DNA from: JBGOTP01 sp041476545
GTDB taxonomy: Bacteria; Acidobacteriota; Vicinamibacteria; Vicinamibacterales; CAVVIG01
NCBI GenBank assembly: GCA_041476545.1
Contig: JBGOTP010000268.1
Coordinates: 1-7,318 of the forward strand
DNA: 7,318 nucleotides
Reading direction: 5' to 3'
Below are positions 1-5,689 of this stretch, one piece after another (position 1 is the stretch's first letter; the number at the start of each line of letters is the position of its first letter). A program made the position numbers and the translations under genes. Below the pieces are notes generated by a model that did no database searches, had not been told where the DNA came from, and was given only the letters and a program-made list of their open reading frames with translations.

Positions 1-779
1 AACTGCTCGGCGGCCACCAGGAACGAGTGCAGGAGACGGACGTTTTGCGTCCGGTTGATCCGCGAGAACGGCTTGGTGAGCAGGTACTCCGTCTCACCGC
101 CGGCGTCGTATCGCTCCATCTCCGCCTCGGGCCCCTCGTACTTGTCCTCCGGCATCGGCCCGGCCAGGAATGCCGCCCACGCCTCGGATGTTGTTGGAGC
201 GGGCGGGGCAACGTTTCGCCCCAGACTCGCAAGGACACCAAGATGACAGGAGGCGAGCGTCGCCAGGAAATCGAGGGAGCGCGTCGCATCGCCAATGCGT
301 GCGGGTGCCGGGAGGGCGCCATCAAGGAGCGACGCTGGAGGGAATCCCGAGCGATCCCCGCAGCAGGCGAGAGCGGCCGCCGCCGCGATGCGCTCGGCGC
401 GATAGGGACCCGCGAGCAAGTGTCGCAGCGCGCCAGCCATCGAAGGCGCGCCGCACTCTCCGAGGGCCAGTGCGGCCGACGTCCGCACGATCCACGATCG
501 ATCGACCAGCGCGTCGGAGAGGTACACGCGAACGTACTTGCCCCGATAGCCCGCGCTCGGGAACCGCTGGCGCAGGCGGGGGATGCGCCGCGCAACCCAG
601 TGCCGAAAGGGATGCACGCGCCGGCCGAACGGATCGTCGCGGGCAATGCGGCCGGCCGCCGACAGGCAGAGCGCCCGCGTCTGCCAGTCGCCCCGCGCCG
701 CCATGCGGACAATCTCTTCGAGCGCGCCCGGACCACCCGCCGGGAGGCCGAGGAGCATCTCGCGGGGAAACACGGTCAT
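1..779 (-). CDS. HEAT-like repeat protein, 3' end cut by window edge
   Basis: A reverse-strand frame starts with ATG at 779 and stays open to base 1, giving 259 residues of an incomplete protein. The first in-frame stop upstream is at 849-851, and no ATG, GTG or TTG lies between it and 779. An AGG nine bases before the ATG is only a weak ribosome binding site. Residues about 15-47, 86-123 and 126-142 look like paired amphipathic helices of the HEAT/armadillo type, with the pattern W-x-VR-x-x-AA-x-ALG-x-x-G at about 96-110 followed by a leucine-rich second helix and another R-x-x-AAAAL-x-x-x-GD at 129-142. There is no signal peptide or membrane helix, so it is probably cytoplasmic. The last 55 residues leave the repeat pattern: they are acidic around 211-231 (EDKYEGPEAE) and then basic and polar, and I do not recognise this part. 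HEAT repeats usually bind proteins, so a scaffold role is possible. It is transcribed away from the ABC cassette. Coding status rests on the long open frame and the coherent protein; function is unknown. Confidence 0.72.
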   Translation of the reverse strand, partial: MTVFPREMLLGLPAGGPGALEEIVRMAARGDWQTRALCLSAAGRIARDDPFGRRVHPFRHWVARRIPRLRQRFPSAGYRGKYVRVYLSDALVDRSWIVRTSAALALGECGAPSMAGALRHLLAGPYRAERIAAAAALACCGDRSGFPPASLLDGALPAPARIGDATRSLDFLATLASCHLGVLASLGRNVAPPAPTTSEAWAAFLAGPMPEDKYEGPEAEMERYDAGGETEYLLTKPFSRINRTQNVRLLHSFLVAAEQ

Positions 780-821
780 GGGGCGCAGCCTAGCATCATC
801 TTCAGAGCGCGTTGCGAAATC

Positions 822-846
822 AGGGCTAAGGGCTGAGCGAAGGGCT
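822..846. repeat. Three copies of AGGGCT in 25 bp
   Basis: AGGGCT occurs at 822-827, 829-834 and 841-846. The first two are one 7-bp period apart (AGGGCTA, then AGGGCTG) and the third follows after 12 bp. It lies between the two divergent genes. It may be a decayed short tandem repeat or a cluster of binding half-sites; the sequence alone does not decide. Confidence 0.5.
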
Positions 847-880
847 ACCTATTTTTCGGTGCTTCGGATAGGATTTTCGG

Positions 881-905
881 TTGGCGCACCGCCGACGGGC
901 GCCAA
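881..905. promoter_or_regulatory. 25-bp inverted repeat / hairpin upstream of ABC operon
   Basis: Perfect seven-base arms TTGGCGC (881-887) and GCGCCAA (899-905) enclose 11 bases. Inside them CCG (889-891) can pair with CGG (896-898), leaving one bulged A at 888 and a four-base loop CCGA at 892-895. As RNA this would be a ten-pair GC-rich stem; as DNA it would be a dyad suited to a dimeric regulator. It ends 35 bases before the GTG start at 941. No run of T follows on the forward strand and none follows on the reverse strand, so an intrinsic terminator is unlikely. Operator or 5' leader structure is the better reading, but no regulator is identified. Confidence 0.5.
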
Positions 906-926
906 TCTGATCTTTATCAATCATTT

Positions 927-934
927 AGGGGGAG
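927..934 (+). promoter_or_regulatory. Ribosome binding site for ABC ATPase
   Basis: AGGGGGAG ends six bases before the GTG at 941. It is a strong purine-rich Shine-Dalgarno sequence at good spacing, and it is the reason for choosing the GTG start; the protein then begins directly with the standard first beta strand of an ABC ATPase. Confidence 0.75.
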
Positions 935-940
935 TGTCTC

Positions 941-1939
941 GTGATCGAGGTCCAGCACCTCAGCAAGCGCTACGGACGCGTCACCGCGGTGGACGATGTG
1001 AGCTTTCGCGTCGAGCGGGGCGAAATTCTCGGCTTTCTCGGACCGAACGGCGCCGGCAAGACCACCACCATGCGCATCCTCACCGGCTACATGCCGGCCA
1101 CCGATGGCAAGGCGATGGTCGCCGGGTTCGACGTGTTCGACCAGCCGATCGAAGCCAAACGCCGCACCGGCTATCTGCCGGAAACGCCGCCGCTCTATCC
1201 CGACATGAGCGTCATCGAGTATCTGCAATTTGTCGCCAAGATCAAAGGCGTGGCGAGCGCGGAGCGCGCGCAGCGCGTCAAGACCGTCATGGAACGGACG
1301 CGCATCGACGACATGGCCAGACGCCTCTGCGGCAAGCTGTCGAAAGGGTACAAGCAGCGCGTCGGCCTGGCCCAGGCGCTCATCCACAATCCCGACGTCC
1401 TGATTCTGGACGAGCCGACCGCGGGTCTCGATCCCAAGCAGATCATCGAGACGCGCGAACTCGTCAAAGAACTGGCCGGGGATCACACCATCATCCTGAG
1501 CACGCACATTCTTCCCGAAGTCTCGCAGACGTGCCAGCGCGTCGTCATCATCAACAAGGGGAAGGTCGTGGCCATCGACACGCCCGACAACCTCACGGCG
1601 CGGCTCCGCGGGTCTGAAACCATGTATATCCAGGTGGACGCGGGCGGCGTCGACGCAGCGATTGCGCTGGCGAAGATCGGTGGCGTCACTCGGGTCGTCG
1701 AGTCGGATCGCGGCGAGAACAAAGTCGGCTACGAGGTCGAGAGCGAGCAGGGACACGACGTCCGTCGCGATCTCGCCAGGGCCGTGGTCACCAACGGATG
1801 GGGATTGCTGGAGCTGAGGCCGACGCGCATGAGCCTGGAAGACGTCTTCCTGTCGCTCACCACCGAAGAAAAGGACGCGCCGGCCACGACAGAGCGCGAC
1901 ACGCCGGCCGCCGCCGAAGGAGAGACCGCGCATGAGTAA
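941..1939 (+). CDS. ABC-2 type transporter ATP-binding protein, GldA-like
   Basis: This 332-residue protein is the ATP-hydrolysing subunit of an inner-membrane ABC transporter. Walker A is GPNGAGKT at 34-41, the signature loop is LSKGY at 133-137, Walker B is LILDEP at 154-159 with the catalytic glutamate at 158, the D-loop GLDP is at 162-165 and the switch histidine is H189. The Q-loop position reads YLPE (78-81), followed by PPLYPDMSVIEYL, and together with LSKGY instead of LSGGQ this resembles the GldA group of ABC-2 ATPases. Residues about 215-305 form the usual C-terminal regulatory domain, ending in the MSLEDVFLSLT motif. A further 27-residue tail rich in E, T, A and D follows and looks disordered. 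The start is GTG with a strong ribosome binding site. The last eight bases overlap the permease gene, so translation is probably coupled. Function as an ABC ATPase is firm; the transported substrate is unknown. Confidence 0.95.
   Translation: MIEVQHLSKRYGRVTAVDDVSFRVERGEILGFLGPNGAGKTTTMRILTGYMPATDGKAMVAGFDVFDQPIEAKRRTGYLPETPPLYPDMSVIEYLQFVAKIKGVASAERAQRVKTVMERTRIDDMARRLCGKLSKGYKQRVGLAQALIHNPDVLILDEPTAGLDPKQIIETRELVKELAGDHTIILSTHILPEVSQTCQRVVIINKGKVVAIDTPDNLTARLRGSETMYIQVDAGGVDAAIALAKIGGVTRVVESDRGENKVGYEVESEQGHDVRRDLARAVVTNGWGLLELRPTRMSLEDVFLSLTTEEKDAPATTERDTPAAAEGETAHE
1917..1922 (+). promoter_or_regulatory. Ribosome binding site for permease, inside ATPase gene
   Basis: AAGGAG lies in the last codons of the ATPase gene, nine bases before the ATG at 1932. 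It supports that start and the eight-base overlap (ATGAGTAA), an arrangement typical of coupled translation. Confidence 0.7.
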
Positions 1940-2702
1940 CATCGTCGCGATTGCACAGAAGGAACTGAAGTCGTACTTCGCGTCGCCGATCGGCTACATC
2001 CTGGTGGGCTTCTGGGCGTTACTCTTCGGTTGGTTCTACATCAACATCCTGGTCTATTTCGTCCGGATGAGCATGCAGATGGGCAACCCTATGGGCGGCC
2101 CGCAGTCGGCGAACATCAATCAAGACATGCTTCGCCCGCTGCTCTACAACGTCACCATCCTCGTGCTCTTCGTGCTGCCGGGCGTGACGATGCGGACCTA
2201 TTCCGAGGAAAAGCGGTCGGGCACAATCGAGCTGCTCCTGACCTCGCCCATCACGGATTTTCAGATCATCATGGGCAAGTTCTTCGGCGCGATGGCGCTG
2301 TACAGCCTGATGCTGATGGTCACGTGGTTCCACATCGGGCTGCTCTTCATTTACGGAAGCCCCGAGTGGAAGCCGCTCGTGGTGGCGTACCTTGGACTGC
2401 TGCTGCTTGGCGGGTGCTTCATCTCGGTCGGACTCTTCATCTCGAGCCTGTCGAAGAATCAGGTCGTCTCGTTCATGGTCACGTTCTCGGTGTTCCTGTT
2501 CCTCTGGATCATCAACTGGATTGGCTCGTCGGTGGGCCCGACGGCGGCGTCGGTCGTGCAATACCTCTCGATTGTCGACCACTACGACGACTTCGGGAAG
2601 GGCGTCATCGACACGACGCATCTCATCTACTACCTCAGCTTCATTACGTTCGGTCTTTTCTTGACCGCCAAGTCGGTCGACAGCGAACGGTGGCGCGGAT
2701 AA
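1932..2702 (+). CDS. ABC-2 type transporter permease, GldF-like
   Basis: The 256-residue product is the membrane-spanning subunit that pairs with the ATPase encoded just upstream. Six hydrophobic segments are visible at about 22-44, 70-88, 112-141, 148-173, 178-198 and 230-246, the normal count for an ABC-2 permease. The N-terminus carries the KELKSYFASPIGYI stretch (10-23) common in this family, and the cytoplasmic coupling region after the second helix has the conserved YSEEKRSGTIELLLTSPI motif (90-107). Near the end, DHYDDFGKGVID (216-227) precedes the last helix, as in GldF/NosY-like permeases. Its length is ordinary for the family. The gene begins within the ATPase gene and ends three bases before the next start, so the three genes are almost certainly one transcription unit. 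The family assignment is strong; what it moves, or whether it transports at all rather than transmitting force or assembling a machine, cannot be read from the sequence. Confidence 0.93.
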   Translation: MSNIVAIAQKELKSYFASPIGYILVGFWALLFGWFYINILVYFVRMSMQMGNPMGGPQSANINQDMLRPLLYNVTILVLFVLPGVTMRTYSEEKRSGTIELLLTSPITDFQIIMGKFFGAMALYSLMLMVTWFHIGLLFIYGSPEWKPLVVAYLGLLLLGGCFISVGLFISSLSKNQVVSFMVTFSVFLFLWIINWIGSSVGPTAASVVQYLSIVDHYDDFGKGVIDTTHLIYYLSFITFGLFLTAKSVDSERWRG

Positions 2703-2705
2703 ATA

Positions 2706-4286
2706 ATGGCGAACAAGATTCTCAATATCGTCGGATGGGTTGGAACGGCGCTGGTCATTGCAGCGCTCGGGATCCGCTTCGGGATGCCGGCCAGGGATCA
2801 ATATGCGTTCTACCTGGCCTGGGGCGGCCTCGTGTGCATTCTGGCCTACATGCTCAGCCAGTGGCGCGAGTTCGCGAAGATGTTCACGCGGCGCCAGGCG
2901 CGCTACGGCACGCTGACGACGGTGAGCGTGATCGTCGTGCTCGGCATTCTCGTGGCCATCAACTACATCGGCAAACGGCAGAGCAAGCGGTGGGACCTCA
3001 CGGCCTCCAAGCAGTACAGTCTGTCGGACCAGACCCGCAACATCCTCTCGAAACTCGACGCACCGCTGAAAATTTCGGTGTTCGTGCAGGAAACCGCATT
3101 CCAGGAATTTCGGGATCGGCTGCGGGAGTACGAGTACGGGTCCAAGCAGGTATCGACCGAGTACATCGACCCCGACAAGAAACCGACCGTCGCCCAGCAG
3201 AACCAGGTGCAGCAGTACGGCACCATCGTGTTCAACTTCAAGGGGCGCACCGAGCGCGTAACGACGAATACGGAGCAGGACATCACGAACGGCATCATCA
3301 AGGTGGTCACCGGGAAGCAGAGGAAGATCTACTTCACACAGGGCCACGGCGAGAAGGACACGACCGCGAGCGATCGCAGCGGCTACAGTGGTATCGCCGC
3401 CGCGCTCACGAGCGACAACTACACGGCCGACAAGGTGATCCTCGCGCAGTCGCCTGTTGTTCCGCCTGATGCGGCGGTCGTCATCGTGGCCGGACCGAAG
3501 GTCGATTTCCTGGCGGGCGAGGTCGAGGCCCTCAAGACGTATCTCGGAAAGTCGGGCAAGCTGCTTCTGGAACTCGACCCGCCCGACAAGGCCGACGGCG
3601 CGCCGCTCACCAATCTCATCGCGCTCGCCCACGACTGGGGCGTCGACATCGGCAACGACGTCGTCGTCGACGTGAGCGGCATGGGACAGCTGCTCGGCAC
3701 CGACAACTCAGTGCCCGTGGCGGCGAGCTACCCGTCGCACCCGATTACCGAGCGGTTCTCGGTGTTCACCGCCTATCCGATGGCCCGATCGGCCACTCCC
3801 GTCAAAGGTGGCGTCAACGGTCACACCGCGCAGACGATTGTGGAGTCGAGCCCGCGAAGCTGGGCGGAGACCGACGTCAAGGCGCTGATGACCACCGGCA
3901 AGGTGCAGTTGGATGCCGGCAAAGACAAGGCAGGCCCGGTGTCGCTGGCCGCGGCTGTGTCTGCCGGGGCGGCGCCTCCCGATCCGTCAAAGCCGGAGGA
4001 CGCCGGGGCGCCGAAGCCGGAAACACGCGTCGTTGTCTACGGCGATTCCGATTTCGCGGCCAACGCCGGCCTTGGCATCCAGGGCAACCGCGACCTGTTC
4101 ATGAACACGATCGGCTGGCTCTCTCAGCAGGAAAACCTGATCTCGATTCGCGCGAAATCCGCCGACGACAGGCGCCTCACGCTGACGTCGGCGCAACAGA
4201 CGAACATCATGTGGATCACGCTGCTCGGGATTCCCGCGGCCGTGTTCGCCGTGGGCATCCTCACATGGCGGCGGAGGCGAGCCTAG
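2706..4286 (+). CDS. GldG family / ABC_transp_aux membrane-anchored protein
   Basis: This 526-residue protein matches the GldG-type accessory subunit of ABC-2 systems. Hydrophobic segments lie at about 7-24, 34-50 and 68-88, and a final helix at about 500-520 is followed by a basic end (WRRRRA), which would leave the large middle part outside the inner membrane. Directly after the third helix comes the family hallmark RWDLTASKQYSLSDQT (95-110), then an alpha/beta domain with TQGHGEKD at 211-218, a LLLELDPP segment at 287-293 and VVVYGDSDFAAN at 442-453. These resemble the unusual gliding/ABC_transp_aux fold; no catalytic site is evident. An Ala/Pro-rich stretch at about 412-438 looks like a flexible insert before the last strand. 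The ATG is three bases after the permease stop and lacks a strong ribosome binding site, so coupling to the permease is likely. In Bacteroidota, GldG works with GldA and GldF; here the role is inferred to be an extracytoplasmic partner of the transporter. Confidence 0.9.
   Translation: MANKILNIVGWVGTALVIAALGIRFGMPARDQYAFYLAWGGLVCILAYMLSQWREFAKMFTRRQARYGTLTTVSVIVVLGILVAINYIGKRQSKRWDLTASKQYSLSDQTRNILSKLDAPLKISVFVQETAFQEFRDRLREYEYGSKQVSTEYIDPDKKPTVAQQNQVQQYGTIVFNFKGRTERVTTNTEQDITNGIIKVVTGKQRKIYFTQGHGEKDTTASDRSGYSGIAAALTSDNYTADKVILAQSPVVPPDAAVVIVAGPKVDFLAGEVEALKTYLGKSGKLLLELDPPDKADGAPLTNLIALAHDWGVDIGNDVVVDVSGMGQLLGTDNSVPVAASYPSHPITERFSVFTAYPMARSATPVKGGVNGHTAQTIVESSPRSWAETDVKALMTTGKVQLDAGKDKAGPVSLAAAVSAGAAPPDPSKPEDAGAPKPETRVVVYGDSDFAANAGLGIQGNRDLFMNTIGWLSQQENLISIRAKSADDRRLTLTSAQQTNIMWITLLGIPAAVFAVGILTWRRRRA
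4273..4277 (+). promoter_or_regulatory. Ribosome binding site for DUF4340 gene
   Basis: GGAGG sits within the last codons of the GldG-like gene, nine bases before the ATG at 4287. It fixes the start of the following gene, which abuts the TAG stop without a gap. Confidence 0.65.
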
Positions 4287-5651
4287 ATGCGCGGTCTTCG
4301 ATCGACGGCCGCGCTCGTCGTGGTCCTGGCGGGTCTCGGCGCCTACATCTACTTCGTCACGTCGAAACAGGAGGACCATCCCGCAACAAAGCAGGACAAA
4401 GTCTTTGCCGGCCTACAGCCGGACAAAATCGAGGAGATCAAGATCAAGTCCGAGGCGGGCGACACCACAACCCTCAAGAAGGCGACGGACGGTTGGCAGA
4501 TTGTCTCTCCCACCACTGCCAAGGCGTCTGAGAGCGACGTGTCGAGCGTCACGAGCGCGCTCGAGCAGGTGGACATCGCGCGGGTGCTCGAGGAGAACCC
4601 GACCGATCTCAAGGAGTACGGACTCGATGCGCCGCGCATCGACGTCGAGTTCAAATCGTCGGACAGCAAGTCCTCGGGCCACCTCTTCATCGGCGCCAAA
4701 ACCGCCACCGGCGGCAATCTCTACGCGAAGCGCAACGACGAGAAGCGCGTCCTGTTGATTCCCGGCACACAGGAAGCCTCGTTCAACAAGTCGACCTTCG
4801 ATCTGCGCGACAAGGCGATCCTGACGTTCAAGCGCGACGCGGTCGATGGCCTGGACGTCACCGTGGACGGCAAAGCGTTCCAGATGACGAAGACCGCTGG
4901 CGCCGGCGACAACTCGTGGAAGGTCACCAAGCCGCTGGCGGTCCGCGCGGATGCCTCGGCCGCGGAAGGACTGATCGGTCACCTCGAGACGGCGCAGATG
5001 AAATCGATCGTGACGACCGAGGCGACCCCCGCCGATCTCAAGAAGTACGGCCTCGACAAGATCGACAGGCCGTCCGTGATCGTGACGATCACCATGGGCA
5101 GCGCGCGTGCCACGCTCGTCCTTGGTGAGAAGTCGGGCGACGATGCCTTCTACGCGCGCGACGCGTCGAAGTCCACGGTTGTCACCGTGGACAAATCGCT
5201 TGCGGACGATCTGAAGAAGGGCCTCGAGGACTATCGCCGCAAGGATCTCTTCGACTTCCGTGCGTTCACGGCCACCGAGGTCGAGTTCATTCGCGGCGGC
5301 AAGACCGTCACCTTCGAGCGCGTCAAGGCCAAAGACGGCAACGGGCCCGACACGTGGAAGCGCACCGCGCCGTCGGCGGCCGATGCCGACAAGGACAAGA
5401 TTGAATCGCTCCTCACCGGGCTGGCCGACATCCGCGCACAGTCGTTCGTCGAGTCGAAGGCCAACACGGGACTCGATGCGCCGGTGCTCACCGTCCACGC
5501 GAAGTTCGAGGACGGCAAGAAGGAAGAGCGCGTGAGCTTCTCGAAGAAGGACAAGGACGTGTACGCCGAAACGGTCGATCCTGGCGCCGCGAAGATCGAG
5601 GCATCGCGTCTGGACGATGCGCTCAAGACGCTCGACGATCTGTCAAAGTAG
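4287..5651 (+). CDS. DUF4340 domain-containing membrane-anchored protein
   Basis: The 454-residue product has one N-terminal hydrophobic helix (about 7-24) after a short basic start, and the rest is soluble, charged and lysine-rich, so it is probably exposed on the outer face of the inner membrane. It shows a repeated unit: an aromatic tryptophan strand (GWQIVSP at 69-75, SWKVTKP at 210-216, TWKRTAP at 357-363), a helix about 12-40 residues further on, and a YGLD or TGLD turn (111-114, 254-257, 394-397) followed by beta strands. This pattern is what I associate with DUF4340 proteins, which are commonly encoded beside GldG-like genes. No catalytic motif, cysteine pair or lipobox is visible. 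It starts directly at the stop of the GldG-like gene with a GGAGG site, so it belongs to the same operon. Its biochemical role is not established; a structural or substrate-contacting accessory subunit of the transporter is my inference. Confidence 0.85.
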   Translation: MRGLRSTAALVVVLAGLGAYIYFVTSKQEDHPATKQDKVFAGLQPDKIEEIKIKSEAGDTTTLKKATDGWQIVSPTTAKASESDVSSVTSALEQVDIARVLEENPTDLKEYGLDAPRIDVEFKSSDSKSSGHLFIGAKTATGGNLYAKRNDEKRVLLIPGTQEASFNKSTFDLRDKAILTFKRDAVDGLDVTVDGKAFQMTKTAGAGDNSWKVTKPLAVRADASAAEGLIGHLETAQMKSIVTTEATPADLKKYGLDKIDRPSVIVTITMGSARATLVLGEKSGDDAFYARDASKSTVVTVDKSLADDLKKGLEDYRRKDLFDFRAFTATEVEFIRGGKTVTFERVKAKDGNGPDTWKRTAPSAADADKDKIESLLTGLADIRAQSFVESKANTGLDAPVLTVHAKFEDGKKEERVSFSKKDKDVYAETVDPGAAKIEASRLDDALKTLDDLSK

Positions 5652-5689
5652 ACACTACCTTGTCCCTTCAACGGAGCCCGGTCGAAGAC

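Larger units (their letters stand above)
780..940. promoter_or_regulatory. Divergent intergenic region, promoters expected
   Basis: This is the only sizeable non-coding stretch. It separates the reverse-strand HEAT-like gene from the forward ABC cassette, so both promoters should lie here. I see no convincing sigma-70 pair. The best forward candidate is TAGGAT at 869-874 as a -10 element, but no good -35 sits 16-18 bases upstream. If it were used, transcription would begin close to the inverted repeat at 881-905. The segment at about 849-880 is locally richer in A and T than the flanking genes, which fits a promoter region. No in-frame coding continuation is apparent on either strand. Confidence 0.4.

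Noticed and set aside
27..836. A 269-codon forward frame at the left end
   Set aside because: The translation is an Arg/Ala-rich low-information sequence. The reverse-strand frame in the same place reads as a HEAT-like protein and accounts for the region better.
881..905. Reading the inverted repeat as a transcription terminator
   Set aside because: It lies upstream of both divergent genes and neither strand has a T run after the stem.
583..1617. A 344-codon forward frame running through the intergenic region into the ATPase gene
   Set aside because: It spans the divergent spacer and uses another frame of the ATPase gene, and the product is Arg-rich without motifs.
917..1942. A 341-codon reverse-strand frame opposite the ABC ATPase
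   Set aside because: The forward frame has all ABC ATPase motifs; the reverse product shows no recognisable fold and is a codon-bias shadow.
2030..3469. A 479-codon forward frame across the permease/GldG-like junction
   Set aside because: It overlaps two well-supported genes out of frame and has no recognisable domain.
2019..3632. A 537-codon open frame on the reverse strand across the permease and GldG-like genes
   Set aside because: Its translation is dominated by R, H, D, E and L without any domain, and it lies opposite two confidently identified genes. Long antisense frames are common in GC-rich coding DNA.
4413..5498. A 361-codon reverse-strand frame opposite the DUF4340 gene
   Set aside because: Same kind of shadow: Arg/Leu/Asp-rich, no domain, no plausible ribosome binding or separate context.
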